Shown here piece by piece: positions 45,927 through 55,937 of a stretch of 64,000 nucleotides of DNA; position 1 is the stretch's first letter, and each line of letters opens with the position of its first letter. The notes beneath the pieces were generated by a model, which saw nothing but the letters and a program-made list of their open reading frames with translations, did not search any database and was not told where the DNA came from. Both the position numbers and the translations under genes were made by a program. Source of the stretch: Candidatus Poribacteria bacterium (GTDB taxonomy: Bacteria > Poribacteria > WGA-4E > WGA-3G); contig JAAXGN010000029.1 in the NCBI GenBank assembly GCA_012267415.1, positions 1 to 64,000 of the forward strand, written 5' to 3'.

Positions 45927-46997
45927 ATGAGAAGACCACCCCTTTATGCAGTTCACAAATCCCTCAAGGCTAAATTCACCGAATTCGGTGGATGGGAGAT
46001 GCCGTTACAATATTCAAGCATTGTAAAGGAACATCTTGCAGTCCGTGAAACTGCAGGACTATTTGACTTGTCACACATGGGAGAGATTGACGTTAAGGGG
46101 AAAGGTGCAAGTGAATTAGTCCAGAAACTCACGACAAACGACGTCAACCGCCTAAATGATGGACAGGTACAATATACGCTCCTTTGTAATGAAAGTGGGG
46201 GCATCGTTGATGACATTGTCATCTATAGACACGCAGATGATGCTTATACCTTGGTTGTTAATGCTGCTAACATTGAGAAAGACTTTACATGGATAGAAAA
46301 ACACAATAGCCTTGGGGCAGATGTAATTGATGACAGTGAGAATACAACCCTTATTGCACTGCAAGGTCCAAAATCTATAGATATACTAAATCCTTTCGTA
46401 TCCGAATTGGATGTAGCTGACATTTCGTTTTTTCGGTTTGTGGTTGGTGAAGTTGGTGGAATACCTGCTACAATTTCTCGCACGGGATATACAGGTGAGC
46501 TCGGTTTTGAGTTATATGTTGATGCAAACAGATCGGAGGATTTGTGGAACACCTTATATCCTGCTGTGATAGCGGCAGAAGGACTCCTAGTAGGACTCGG
46601 CGCACGCGACACTTTGAGACTTGAAGCAGGACTGCGACTATACGGCATGGATATGGATGATGACACGACACCGTTTGAAGCGGGTTTAGGACGGTTTGTC
46701 AAATTAGATACGGATGATTTTATCGGTAAAGATGCCCTCCTCACACAGAAAGAAACAGGGAATTTAAGAAAGAAATTAGTTGGTTTTCAGATGTTGGACC
46801 GGGCCGTTGCGCGGTGTGGGTATACAGTCTATCAGAAAGGCAATTCTATCGGTGAAGTGACAAGCGGTGCACCGTCCCCGAGCCTGAAATGTAACATCGG
46901 TTTTGCGTCTATTTCACCAGCTGCTGGGAAAAATATTGAAATCGACATCCGAGGGAAACTGCACCCTGCGAAAATCGTGAAGGTACCTTTCATTTAG
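45927..46997 (+). CDS. gcvT: Aminomethyltransferase, glycine cleavage T protein
   Basis: A 356-residue T protein, which moves the methylene group from lipoyl-H protein to tetrahydrofolate, releasing ammonia. Marks are KFTEFGGWEMPLQYSSI, the catalytic-aspartate region GGIVDDIVIYR, SRTGYTGELGFELY and GARDTLRLEAGLRLYG. The length is typical. The ribosome site is weak, perhaps because a MITE-like element inserted just upstream. gcvH and gcvP follow about 4.5 kb later, separated by two trypsin-TPR genes. Confidence 0.96.
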   Translation: MRRPPLYAVHKSLKAKFTEFGGWEMPLQYSSIVKEHLAVRETAGLFDLSHMGEIDVKGKGASELVQKLTTNDVNRLNDGQVQYTLLCNESGGIVDDIVIYRHADDAYTLVVNAANIEKDFTWIEKHNSLGADVIDDSENTTLIALQGPKSIDILNPFVSELDVADISFFRFVVGEVGGIPATISRTGYTGELGFELYVDANRSEDLWNTLYPAVIAAEGLLVGLGARDTLRLEAGLRLYGMDMDDDTTPFEAGLGRFVKLDTDDFIGKDALLTQKETGNLRKKLVGFQMLDRAVARCGYTVYQKGNSIGEVTSGAPSPSLKCNIGFASISPAAGKNIEIDIRGKLHPAKIVKVPFI

Positions 46998-47013
46998 AAA
47001 TGAACACTTAAAA

Positions 47014-47160
47014 GTAGTAGGCACACGCCGTGTGCCGTCTTATCTTAGAAAGTAGTAGACACACTCAGTGTGCCATAACACATGAGCTTAAAAGTAGTAG
47101 ACACACGCCGTGTGCCGTCTTATCTTAGAAAGAGGTAGTAGGCACACGCCGTGTGCCGTA
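47014..47160. repeat. Four tandem-like copies of an AGTAGTAGGCACACGCCG repeat
   Basis: Copies at 47014-47038, 47051-47075, 47094-47118 and 47135-47160 share AGTAGTAG followed by the palindrome GGCACACGCCGTGTGCC (diverged in the second copy). They fill the gap between gcvT and the first trypsin-TPR gene. Two more copies precede the second trypsin-TPR gene at 48902-48970. Spacing and length do not fit a CRISPR array. Confidence 0.8.
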
Positions 47161-47178
47161 ACACATGGAGGCAATATA

Positions 47179-48846
47179 GTGAAACAATTCAAAAAAATTT
47201 CATTATGCATTTTGGTTCTGGTTGCATCTCTCTCACTCTCTTATGCACAGGAAACTGCAGAAAAGCCAACAGAGATTGACTTAATATCCGAAAAGGCAAA
47301 GGAATCCACAGTACGCATAGTCGGTGGTAACATTTCTATAGGAGGTATGGGGACAGGTTTCTTCGTAGACAGAGATAAGATCGTCACCAATATACACGTT
47401 GTTGCAGTGCCAGGTTTCTATACTGCAAAACTGATTAACAGTGACACAGTCTGGCGAATTGAAGAGGTAACTGCTTTTGATATAGAGAATGACCTTGTCG
47501 TCCTAAAAATTGCAGATGAAGGCACACCACTTCCTCTTGCAAACAGTGACAAATTCCAGGTCGGTGAGTCAGTATATGCCGTAGGATTTCCAACTAAATA
47601 CAAAGTAACCAAGGGAACTATACAAGGCACTCTGAAGAACAATAAATGGTTTCGGATGAAAGTTGATGTTTCTCAAGGAAATAGTGGTGGTCCTATTCTA
47701 AACAAGGCAGGTGAAGTCATTGGCATTGCAGCTGCAGTTTATGATTCTTATACTTATGCTGTTCCCTCAAACATGGTCAAAGCAATACTTACTGAAACTA
47801 AAACAGAATCTATACAACAGTGGCATAAACGTAAAGTTATCCGGTCGGTTCAAAATTATAATTTCGCACAAGAAAAATACTATGCCAAGGACTATAACCA
47901 AGCGATAACATATTTCGATAAAGCTATTCAGTTAAATCCAGAGGATTCATTCTATTTTATGAGCCGTGGGAGTGTCAAGGATGCCCTCGGCAAGCGTGAT
48001 GATGCAATAGATGACTATAATCAAGCAATAAAACTTGATCCAGAAAATATACTTGCGTATGATGTCCGTGCTCACTCAAAGAACCATATCGGAGACTATA
48101 AAGGTGCAAAAGACGATTATTCTAAAATCCTGAAACTTGACCCCAACAACGGTGAAGCATACACAGCACGCGGTAAAATAAATCTTAAACTAAAAAACTA
48201 TCAAGCAGCAGTTGAAGATTTCACTGAAGCGATTAGACTTGACCCGAAAGATTTAGATGCTAACCTGAGTATCGCTGAGTATTACCGTGATAAAGGTATG
48301 CTTGATAAAGCAGGTGAACATCTTCAAAAAACGGGTTTAATTACGGAAGACTTATGGATAGTCCTCGGTCCATTTGATAATATAGGTAAAATTGGTTTTG
48401 ATACTGCCTATATTCCGGAAGATGCAACACATTTTGACACAACCGTGATATACGACACTATAGATGGTAAGGTAAGTTGGCAGGGATGTTCAGATGATAA
48501 ATTAGATGGCAATATCAGGTTTGGGAAAGATGTTGATTGGCGTGTTGCCTATGCATGGACGACCGTTACTTCACCTGATGAAAGGGAAGTCCAATTCCGC
48601 TTTGATAGCGACGATCAGGGAAAAGTCTGGCTAAACGGCGAAGAAGTATATGCACATACAGAAACGCATAAAGCAGTAATGGACAGATATGTTTTCCCCG
48701 TGACACTTAAACCAGGTAAGAACAGTATCCTCGTCAAAGTGTGTGAAGAGGAACAAGGTTGGGGATTTTATCTGCGGATTACAGACAAAAATGGACAAGC
48801 TTTTGACGATTTGGCAATCAACCATGCTATGCAGGTTGGAGAATGA
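47179..48846 (+). CDS. Secreted trypsin-like serine protease with TPR repeats and C-terminal beta domain
   Basis: A 555-residue exported protein. Signal peptide 1-23, then an HtrA/trypsin-2 domain with the full catalytic triad H73 (TNIHVVA), D105 (ENDLVVLK) and S169 (QGNSGGPI), then four TPR repeats (about 230-385, AITYFDKAIQLNPEDSFYF), then a beta-sandwich (about 410-555; FRFDSDDQGKVWLNGEEVYA) like those that bind ligands in surface enzymes. No PDZ domain is present. The GTG start at 47179 has GGAGG 7 bases upstream; the longer upstream frame runs through the repeats and is not coding. Paralogous to the next gene. Confidence 0.88.
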   Translation: MKQFKKISLCILVLVASLSLSYAQETAEKPTEIDLISEKAKESTVRIVGGNISIGGMGTGFFVDRDKIVTNIHVVAVPGFYTAKLINSDTVWRIEEVTAFDIENDLVVLKIADEGTPLPLANSDKFQVGESVYAVGFPTKYKVTKGTIQGTLKNNKWFRMKVDVSQGNSGGPILNKAGEVIGIAAAVYDSYTYAVPSNMVKAILTETKTESIQQWHKRKVIRSVQNYNFAQEKYYAKDYNQAITYFDKAIQLNPEDSFYFMSRGSVKDALGKRDDAIDDYNQAIKLDPENILAYDVRAHSKNHIGDYKGAKDDYSKILKLDPNNGEAYTARGKINLKLKNYQAAVEDFTEAIRLDPKDLDANLSIAEYYRDKGMLDKAGEHLQKTGLITEDLWIVLGPFDNIGKIGFDTAYIPEDATHFDTTVIYDTIDGKVSWQGCSDDKLDGNIRFGKDVDWRVAYAWTTVTSPDEREVQFRFDSDDQGKVWLNGEEVYAHTETHKAVMDRYVFPVTLKPGKNSILVKVCEEEQGWGFYLRITDKNGQAFDDLAINHAMQVGE

Positions 48847-48901
48847 TATAGGGTTGAAAATCCTATATAGGACTATTTGACTTGTCGCACCTGGACTTAA
48901 A

Positions 48902-48970
48902 AGTAGTAAGCACACGCCGTGTGCCGTAACACATGGACTTAAAAGTAGTAGGCACACGCCGTGTGCCGTA
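48902..48970. repeat. Two copies of the GGCACACGCCGTGTGCC repeat
   Basis: Copies at 48902-48927 and 48945-48970 match those at 47014-47160. Each trypsin-TPR gene is thus preceded by the same repeat block and the same start region (GTGGAGGCAATA), indicating that the gene and its leader duplicated together. Confidence 0.8.
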
Positions 48971-48988
48971 AAACGTGGAGGCAATAAA

Positions 48989-51244
48989 TTGCAACAATTC
49001 AAAAAAATCTCATTGTACATTTTGGTTCTGGTTGCAACTCTCTCACTCTCGTATGCACAGGAAACTGTTGAAAAACCGACTGAGATCGACATAGTATCCG
49101 ATAGGGCAAAAGAGTCTACGGTACGTTTAGTTGGTACCAGACTAAAAGAATCGAATGTGTATTTAGGTGGTGGGACAGGATTCTTTGTAGCACCCGACAA
49201 AATCGCAACGAATTTTCATGTCGCTGCAGGACCTACAACCGGTCCTATTTTCGCTAAATTGGGACATAAAGAAACGATCTGGCGGGTAGAAGGTGTTTGG
49301 GCATTTGACGTTAAAAGCGATATCGCTATATTTAAAGTCCAAGGTGAAGGTATCCCCCTATCATTAATAGACGTTGATACACTTAGAATTGGCGAAACTG
49401 TCTATCTTGCAGGTTTTCCTTATAACAGAGAATTCAACGTTGTGGATGGGATGCTACAGGATATACGTAGTAACGATAAATGGCTTAAAACGACAGTTGA
49501 AGCATATCCAGGTAACAGTGGTAGTCCGATGCTAAATAGCAAAGGTGAAGCTATCGGTATCCACGTAGGACATGGTTACGATGCCAGACCTGCCAATGCC
49601 ATTAAAGCACTACTTGATAGCTCAACGTCTTCGGACCCTTTGGAGGAATGGCGTAAACGAAATGTTGTCCGTGCTTATGTCTATCACAGAGAAGGAGTGC
49701 AAAAGTTCTATGATACTCAATATGCAGATGCAATAAAAGACTTCAATCAAGCAATTGAACTTAGTCCTGAAGCTGCTGAGAACTATAAATATAGAGCACA
49801 AACTAAAACTCGTCTTGGTAACCATAAAGGAGCATTAGAAGATTATAATCATTTAATAAAGTTTAACCTCAAAGATGCTGAAGCATACAGAAATCGAGGT
49901 GATGTAAAACACAAGATTGAAGACTATAAAGGGGCAATTGGTGACTATAGTCACGCTATAAAACTGAATCCCGATGATGCTGATGCCTATAAAAAACGCG
50001 GAGATACAAAAGGAAAACTTGGAGATAATGCTGGGAAAATAGCCGACTACGCACAGGCTATCCAACTCAAATCTGATGTTATCCAACTCAAACCTGACGA
50101 TGCCAATATGTATAAAGAGCTCGCGCGCATGAAAGAATCCGTTGGTGATCACGCGGGGGCAATAGAAGCCTATAACCAAGCCATCAAACTCAAACCTGAT
50201 GATGCTCACGTATATAACGAACGCGGTTGGACAAAAAAACATGTTGGTGATCATGTGGGTGCGATAGAGGATTTTACACACGCAATCAAACTAAAACCTA
50301 ATGACGCTTATGCATACAACAATCGCGGTTGGGCAAAGCGCGCTCTTGATGATCATACAGGTGCGATAGAGGATTTTACACACGCAATCAAACTAAAACC
50401 TGACGATGCCTACACTTATAGGAATCGAGCGAGTGCAAAAATATCTTTTGGTGACTATGCTGGCGCAATTGAAGACTATGATAAAGCGATTGAACTTAAT
50501 CCGAAATATGCTAAGGCATACCACAATCGCGGGTATGCAAAGGATAAACTTGGTGATCATGCGGGTGCGATAGAAGATTTTACATACGCAATCAAACTAA
50601 AACCTGATGCTTATGCTTACATGCAACGCGGAGATACAAAGCAAAAACTTAGTGACTATGTGGGGGCAATAGAGGACTATAATCAAGCAATAAAACTAAA
50701 ACCTGATTTTACTTACTATATAATAAACAATCGTGGGTTTGCAAAGATTAAACTTGAAAACCACGCCGATGCGATAGAGGATTTTACACAAGCCATCAAA
50801 CTAAAACCCGACGACCCTTATGCTTATAGGAATCGGGCGCACACAAAAGTTGATGTGGGTGACTATACCAGTGCAATAGAGGATTATAATCAGGCTATAA
50901 AAGTTAGTTCTGATGACCCTTTTCAAACTTCCTTAGCATATAAAGGGCGGGGTGATGTCCAACACAAATTTGGTCACTACGCGCAGGCAATAGAAGACTA
51001 TAATAAGGCAATCAAACTAAAACCAGAAGAAGATTTTATCTACAATGCTCGTGGACTTACAAAAGTTGCTATTAAAGATTATGATGGTGCGATTGCAGAC
51101 TACAATAAAGCAATTGAACTTAATCCGAAATTCGCTAAGGCATATCACAATCGTGGACTGGCAAAGGAAGCACTCGGACAACACGACGCAGCGAAAATTG
51201 ACTTTGAAAAAGCCAAAGAGATAGATCCGAATGTTGAAGAATAA
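48989..51244 (+). CDS. Secreted trypsin-like serine protease with a long TPR array
   Basis: A 751-residue paralogue of the preceding gene. Signal peptide 1-23 is nearly the same; the protease triad H77 (TNFHVAA), D111 (KSDIAIFK) and S177 (YPGNSGSP) is complete. About fourteen TPR units follow (about 230-745; GAIEDFTHAIKLKPDDAYTY type), several close to identical at DNA level (50230-50700), pointing to recent unit duplication. It lacks the C-terminal beta domain of its neighbour. TPRs would bind partner proteins in the periplasm or outside. The TTG start at 48989 follows GGAGG at a good distance. Confidence 0.88.
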   Translation: MQQFKKISLYILVLVATLSLSYAQETVEKPTEIDIVSDRAKESTVRLVGTRLKESNVYLGGGTGFFVAPDKIATNFHVAAGPTTGPIFAKLGHKETIWRVEGVWAFDVKSDIAIFKVQGEGIPLSLIDVDTLRIGETVYLAGFPYNREFNVVDGMLQDIRSNDKWLKTTVEAYPGNSGSPMLNSKGEAIGIHVGHGYDARPANAIKALLDSSTSSDPLEEWRKRNVVRAYVYHREGVQKFYDTQYADAIKDFNQAIELSPEAAENYKYRAQTKTRLGNHKGALEDYNHLIKFNLKDAEAYRNRGDVKHKIEDYKGAIGDYSHAIKLNPDDADAYKKRGDTKGKLGDNAGKIADYAQAIQLKSDVIQLKPDDANMYKELARMKESVGDHAGAIEAYNQAIKLKPDDAHVYNERGWTKKHVGDHVGAIEDFTHAIKLKPNDAYAYNNRGWAKRALDDHTGAIEDFTHAIKLKPDDAYTYRNRASAKISFGDYAGAIEDYDKAIELNPKYAKAYHNRGYAKDKLGDHAGAIEDFTYAIKLKPDAYAYMQRGDTKQKLSDYVGAIEDYNQAIKLKPDFTYYIINNRGFAKIKLENHADAIEDFTQAIKLKPDDPYAYRNRAHTKVDVGDYTSAIEDYNQAIKVSSDDPFQTSLAYKGRGDVQHKFGHYAQAIEDYNKAIKLKPEEDFIYNARGLTKVAIKDYDGAIADYNKAIELNPKFAKAYHNRGLAKEALGQHDAAKIDFEKAKEIDPNVEE

Positions 51245-51345
51245 GTTCTACAGAGTTGTTTCACTTAGTATTCATTGTGAAATACAAAATTATATGCACA
51301 CTTCTGCTACGTGAGACCTAAACCGACAGACTGGACTGTGCTGTA

Positions 51346-51394
51346 GCACAAACTTTTAGTTTGTGCAGTCGTGTACGCAAACTAAAAGTTTGCG
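51346..51394. repeat. Paired palindromes upstream of gcvH
   Basis: GCACAAACT-TTT-AGTTTGTGC (51346-51366) and CGCAAACT-AAA-AGTTTGCG (51376-51394) are two small hairpins. Related hairpins occur at 57624-57644 and 59892-59938 and inside the family 2 elements, so this is a dispersed palindrome family. The gap 51245-51453 has nothing else I can name. Confidence 0.65.
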
Positions 51395-51453
51395 CTACAA
51401 TTGTGTGCAACTAATTATTGATTTCACTATAAAAACACTTGAAGGAAAATTAA

Positions 51454-51840
51454 ATGATTCCAGATAATTTACGATACATGGAAAGTCATGAATGGGTTAA
51501 ATCCGAAGACGACATCGCTACAGTCGGCATCACAGACTATGCACAATCTGAAATTCAGGATATAGTCTTCGTTGAATTACCGGATGTTGGCACACAATTA
51601 ACGCATAAAGCAGAACTCGGTGTGATAGAATCTGTTAAGGCAGCATTTGACCTTTACGCGCCTGTAAGTGGAGAGGTAATTGCAGTGAACGAAACGCTAC
51701 TTGATGCCCCTGAACAGGTGAATGACTCACCATACAATGATGGGTGGTTCTTGAAAATCAAAATGACCGATCCGAGTGAACTTGACACACTTCTTGATGC
51801 CGATGGTTATCAGGCACATATTGAGGCAGAAGATGCTTGA
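51454..51840 (+). CDS. gcvH: Glycine cleavage system H protein
   Basis: A 128-residue lipoyl carrier that shuttles the aminomethyl group between P, T and L proteins. The lipoylated lysine is K62 in [20 protein letters not shown]. The N-terminus [11 protein letters not shown] and the C-terminal [14 protein letters not shown] are typical. AAGGA stands about 9 bases before the ATG. It overlaps gcvP by 8 bases, so the two are co-translated. Confidence 0.97.
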   Translation: MIPDNLRYMESHEWVKSEDDIATVGITDYAQSEIQDIVFVELPDVGTQLTHKAELGVIESVKAAFDLYAPVSGEVIAVNETLLDAPEQVNDSPYNDGWFLKIKMTDPSELDTLLDADGYQAHIEAEDA

Positions 51841-54718
51841 CCAAGAAAACAATACCACTACTTTCGCTGATCGACACATAGGTCCCCGTCCAGAAGAAAT
51901 TAATCAGATGTTGTGGACACTCGGTTACGCATCAATGGAATCTTTCATTGATGATGTTGTACCGTCAGACATACGACTATCAGCGCCGCTGAGTTTGGAC
52001 ATTGGAGAGAAAACAAAATACGGTCAAGTGTTTTCAGAACATGAAGTCCTTGACGCACTAAAGCAGCTTGCCTCTCATAATCAGGTCTACCGTTCTTATA
52101 TCGGAATGGGATATTATAACTGCTTTGTTCCCCCTGTCATCCAACGAAACATCCTGGAAAATCCGGGTTGGTACACACAATACACCCCTTATCAAGCAGA
52201 GATTTCACAGGGACGATTAGAGGCGTTGTTAAACTTTCAGACGATGGTTATTGATTTAACCGGACTCCCAGTTGCTAACGCTTCCCTGCTGGATGAAGCA
52301 ACAGCCGCAGCCGAAGCGATGTCTATGTGTTATGCAAATGTCCCACAGGAGATTAGCCGTAAGTTTTTCGTATCAGAAACATGTCATCCACAAACGATCG
52401 CAGTTTTAAAAACCCGTGCTGAACCTTTAGGTATAGAATTGCAGATCGGTGATCATCGGGACGTCAATTTTGACACGCCAATCTTAGGTGCAATCGTGCA
52501 ATATCCCGCTACAGATGGCACTATCTACGATTACCATCATTTTGCTGAGCAGGTGCGTGCTGCTGGTGGTTTATTTGTTACCGCAACCGACCTATTAGCA
52601 CTCTTGCTCCTGAAACCTCCAGGAGAATTTGGGGCAGACATTGTGATAGGTAACTCACAAAGGTTTGGTGTCCCGCTTGGATATGGTGGCCCCCATGCTG
52701 CATTCCTCTCAACGCATGAAGAACTTAAACGCAGCATTCCCGGACGTATTGCTGGTGTTTCCCATGATGCAAACGATGAACCCGCCATCCGATTAGCACT
52801 TCAGACACGCGAACAACATATTCGTCGTGAAAAAGCAACCAGTAATATTTGCACAGCACAAGTACTCCTCGCTGTGATGGCAGGGATGTATGCAGTCTAT
52901 CACGGTCCTAAGGGACTTAAGCAGATTGCCGAACAAGTACACGCGCATGCATGCACGTTACGTTCTGAGATTGAGAAACTGGGATATAATACAGGAGATG
53001 CGGCGTGCTTTGATACAATCTGTGTTCAAGTTAGCACGGACGAAATGGAAAGTATTGTTTCTTCGGCTCAAGCGAAACAGCTAAATCTCCGAACAATCAA
53101 TTCAACGCACATCGGTATCGCATTAGACGAAACTACTACACAAGTCGATGTTGATAACCTGCTGCAACCCTTTACAGAGAACAGAGCAGAAAACAGAAAT
53201 GAGAGTCATACAGCAAAATCTATTGGGATACCCGCAGCATTACAGCGCACATCCCCATATCTTACACATCCCGTTTTCAATAGCTATCATTCCGAAACAG
53301 AGATGTTGAGATATATTCACAGATTACAGGCAAAAGACCTTTCTCTTGTAAATGCTATGATACCGCTCGGTTCCTGCACGATGAAGCTCAACGCAACTGC
53401 AGAAATGGTACCCGTCACTTGGCAATCTTTTGGGGAGATACATCCGTTTGTCCCGAGTGAACAAGCACGAGGCTATCATATTCTATTTGAACAGTTAGAA
53501 GCATGGTTAGCAGAGATTACAGGTTTTAGTGGTGTTTCATTGCAACCGAACGCTGGTTCACAAGGTGAATACGCAGGATTGTTAGTCATTCGGAAATATC
53601 ATCAGAGTCGGAACGAAGGAGACCGGGATGTCTGTCTAATTCCGACATCTGCACACGGGACAAATCCTGCCAGTGCTGTTATGGCGGGTATGAAAGTCGT
53701 TGTCGTTGCCTGTGACTCAGAAGGTAACATAGACCTTGACGATTTGAAAGAAAAAGCTGAGACTCACAACGATACACTGGCGGCTGCAATGATAACCTAT
53801 CCCTCCACACACGGTGTTTTTGAAGAACAAATTCACAGGATATGTGATACTGTTCATGAACATGGTGGACAGGTATATATGGATGGTGCTAACCTTAATG
53901 CACTCGTCGGATTGAGTCGTCCGGCAGATTTCGGCGCAGATGTTTGTCATCTCAATTTACATAAAACCTTCTGTATCCCGCATGGGGGTGGTGGTCCAGG
54001 AATGGGACCAATTGGTGTGAAGGCTCACCTGACAGATTTCTTACCTAACCACCCAATTGTCTCAGTTGGTGGAACGGATGGCATAGGTCCGGTATCTGCT
54101 GCACCGTGGGGCAGTCCCGGCATTCTTCCCATCTCTTGGGCTTATATTGCAATGATGGGTGTAGAAGGACTGAAATTTGCTACAGAAGTTGCCATCCTTA
54201 ACGCAAATTACATTGCTAAACAGTTAGCACCGCACTACCCAGTCCTTTACACAGGTAAAAATGGGTTGGTTGCTCATGAATGTATTATTGATTTGCGGGA
54301 CTTTAAGAAGACAGCAGGTGTAGACGTTACGGATGTTGCCAAGCGGTTGATGGACTACGGATTTCACGCACCGACAGTCTCTTGGCCCGTACCCGGCACT
54401 ATGATGATTGAACCGACCGAAAGTGAATCGAAAGTTGAAATTGATCGCTTTTGTTCGGCACTGATTTCGATTCGTGAAGAGATTGCGGAAATTGCAAATG
54501 GCGATGCATCAACGGAAGACAATGTTCTAAAGAATGCACCGCATACGGTGGAATCAGTCACAAAGTCCGATTGGAGCCATCCATATTCGCGTGAAAAAGC
54601 TGCATTTCCAAAACCGTGGGTCCGTCAGACAAAGTTTTGGCCACCCGTTGCCCGGATAAACGAAGTACACGGCGATAGGAATTTAGTCTGTTCCTGTCCA
54701 CCACTGACTGACTATTAA
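51833..54718 (+). CDS. gcvP: Glycine dehydrogenase (decarboxylating), P protein
   Basis: A 961-residue single-chain P protein that decarboxylates glycine with PLP and passes the aminomethyl group to GcvH. The N-terminal half begins [21 protein letters not shown]; the C-terminal half carries the PLP lysine in [18 protein letters not shown], with [11 protein letters not shown] and GSQGEYAGL upstream. Both halves fused is the form seen in many Gram-negative bacteria. The start at 51833 lies in the gcvH tail with GAGG upstream; a longer frame start at 51776 has no support. The L protein (lpd) is not in the window. Confidence 0.97.
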   Translation: MLDQENNTTTFADRHIGPRPEEINQMLWTLGYASMESFIDDVVPSDIRLSAPLSLDIGEKTKYGQVFSEHEVLDALKQLASHNQVYRSYIGMGYYNCFVPPVIQRNILENPGWYTQYTPYQAEISQGRLEALLNFQTMVIDLTGLPVANASLLDEATAAAEAMSMCYANVPQEISRKFFVSETCHPQTIAVLKTRAEPLGIELQIGDHRDVNFDTPILGAIVQYPATDGTIYDYHHFAEQVRAAGGLFVTATDLLALLLLKPPGEFGADIVIGNSQRFGVPLGYGGPHAAFLSTHEELKRSIPGRIAGVSHDANDEPAIRLALQTREQHIRREKATSNICTAQVLLAVMAGMYAVYHGPKGLKQIAEQVHAHACTLRSEIEKLGYNTGDAACFDTICVQVSTDEMESIVSSAQAKQLNLRTINSTHIGIALDETTTQVDVDNLLQPFTENRAENRNESHTAKSIGIPAALQRTSPYLTHPVFNSYHSETEMLRYIHRLQAKDLSLVNAMIPLGSCTMKLNATAEMVPVTWQSFGEIHPFVPSEQARGYHILFEQLEAWLAEITGFSGVSLQPNAGSQGEYAGLLVIRKYHQSRNEGDRDVCLIPTSAHGTNPASAVMAGMKVVVVACDSEGNIDLDDLKEKAETHNDTLAAAMITYPSTHGVFEEQIHRICDTVHEHGGQVYMDGANLNALVGLSRPADFGADVCHLNLHKTFCIPHGGGGPGMGPIGVKAHLTDFLPNHPIVSVGGTDGIGPVSAAPWGSPGILPISWAYIAMMGVEGLKFATEVAILNANYIAKQLAPHYPVLYTGKNGLVAHECIIDLRDFKKTAGVDVTDVAKRLMDYGFHAPTVSWPVPGTMMIEPTESESKVEIDRFCSALISIREEIAEIANGDASTEDNVLKNAPHTVESVTKSDWSHPYSREKAAFPKPWVRQTKFWPPVARINEVHGDRNLVCSCPPLTDY

Positions 54719-54961
54719 TATGTGTATCTATAAATATGTGTATCTAAAATAAAAACAACAGATTTGCTGTATAGATGATCCTTCAGTTCAAAAGAATGCA
54801 AAGCATCATCAGCATACTCCAGCGTCTCGTGAAATGCTAATCCAGACGACTGTTACTCGGCAAACAGGACATTAAAAATAAAGTTGACTTTTCACGCAAA
54901 TTACCACATAATACTGTATCACTAAATATCGTACATATAGACCTTATCAGAGGAGAAAAAG

Positions 54962-55279
54962 ATGGACAACATTCAAACTGTCAAAATTCATGATGAAGAA
55001 GATGGTGAGATCTATACCGCTAAAATCCAAAAAAATGGTAAAAGGTGGTTGGGATGGATACACGAACATCCCAAGGTGAAGTGTGAAGCAGATACACAAG
55101 ACGCATTGTTAAAAACCCTCGAAAAGACGCTCTATCAAGTCCTTGAAACAGATTGGCAAGCATGGGATAAACAGTTAGAAGAAGATGTAAAAGCAGGAAA
55201 ACTCAATTCTACACTGGAACGAGTCAGTGCTGACTTTCATGCAGGTAAGTGTGAGAACTTAACTGTCCTTCTCTCATAA
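54962..55279 (+). CDS. Small HicB/antitoxin-like protein
   Basis: A 105-residue acidic protein. The first half (IYTAKIQKNGKRWLGWIHEH, KCEADTQDALLKTLEKTL) resembles the HicB partial RNase-H fold, and the tail (DWQAWDKQLEEDVKAGKLNS) resembles proteins found beside RelE-type toxins. It could be an orphan antitoxin, as no toxin gene follows within the 650-base gap downstream. GGAG precedes the ATG. Imperfect direct repeats (54775-54812 and 55411-55449) bracket it. Confidence 0.6.
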   Translation: MDNIQTVKIHDEEDGEIYTAKIQKNGKRWLGWIHEHPKVKCEADTQDALLKTLEKTLYQVLETDWQAWDKQLEEDVKAGKLNSTLERVSADFHAGKCENLTVLLS

Positions 55280-55489
55280 AACATTACAAACAAATTGAAC
55301 GTTGTGTCTGAAATCTTGGGACCTATCATATTTCGTAAGTTAGCATGGAATTACCCATTTTCATCCCACCCCAACTCAAATCAGTTTCCCAAAACACAGA
55401 ACATAACCATCATGATCCTATGATTCAAAAGCATGCAAACCATCATCAGTCCTTATGTTGATGCCTACATTAATCATGGCTGAAATCTC

Positions 55490-55857
55490 GGGTGTGTAAA
55501 TATTTTGTCACTATAATCGGCAATTTAAGAAAATAATTCCGATCTATTAGTGTCCTCAGTCCTGTAGGGACGATATGTTTATAGATCATGATTGAACACC
55601 CGTTCTTTAGTCCCGACAAATGCCAAACGCGCATTTGGCGTTGATTTGGTAGGGACGATATGTGCAAAATAAGACAAAAACATAAACATATCGTCCCTAC
55701 GGGACTAAAGAGGGTTAACCATGCGCTTTCTATAAACATATCGTCCCTATGGGACTAAAGATATACTCATAACAAATTAATCCTTGTAAAATGATACATA
55801 AGGCAACAAGAATTTTACATGCCAGAGGGAATCCAGGGACAAAAACTTTACACACCC
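55490..55857. mobile_element. MITE-like element, family 1 (GGGTGTGTAAA ends), 368 bp, perfect 8-bp target duplication
   Basis: Ends are GGGTGTGTAAA (55490-55500) and TTTACACACCC (55847-55857); similarity extends inward through TTTTGTC to about 23 bases. The octamer GAAATCTC flanks it on both sides (55482-55489 and 55858-55865), a perfect target duplication. Inside are four copies of the GTCCCGTAGGGACGATATG repeat (55556-55584 direct; 55606-55661 direct but interrupted by a 36-base palindrome insert; 55682-55710 and 55731-55760 inverted). No transposase is encoded. It fills most of the non-coding gap 55280-55937. Confidence 0.85.
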
Positions 55858-55872
55858 GAAATCTCTTCTTCC

Positions 55873-55901
55873 TTGAAATCTTTCACAAATTAAGGTATAA
55901 T
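55873..55901 (+). promoter_or_regulatory. Sigma-70-type promoter for the HigA-like gene and trkA
   Basis: TTGAAA (55873-55878) and TATAAT (55896-55901), 17 bases apart, 36 bases before the TTG start at 55938. It begins 8 bases after the MITE-like element's target duplication. Confidence 0.75.
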
Positions 55902-55937
55902 TCTCACGTTGCTTAACACGGTAGTGGAGGTATAGTT

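Noticed and set aside
47110-47178. Upstream extension of the first trypsin-TPR frame
   Set aside because: The extra codons run through the palindromic repeats; the GTG at 47179 has GGAGG and begins a normal signal peptide matching its paralogue.
47014-48970. GGCACACGCCGTGTGCC repeats considered as a CRISPR array
   Set aside because: Spacing is irregular, the inter-repeat sequences are themselves repeated, there are few copies and no cas genes are nearby.
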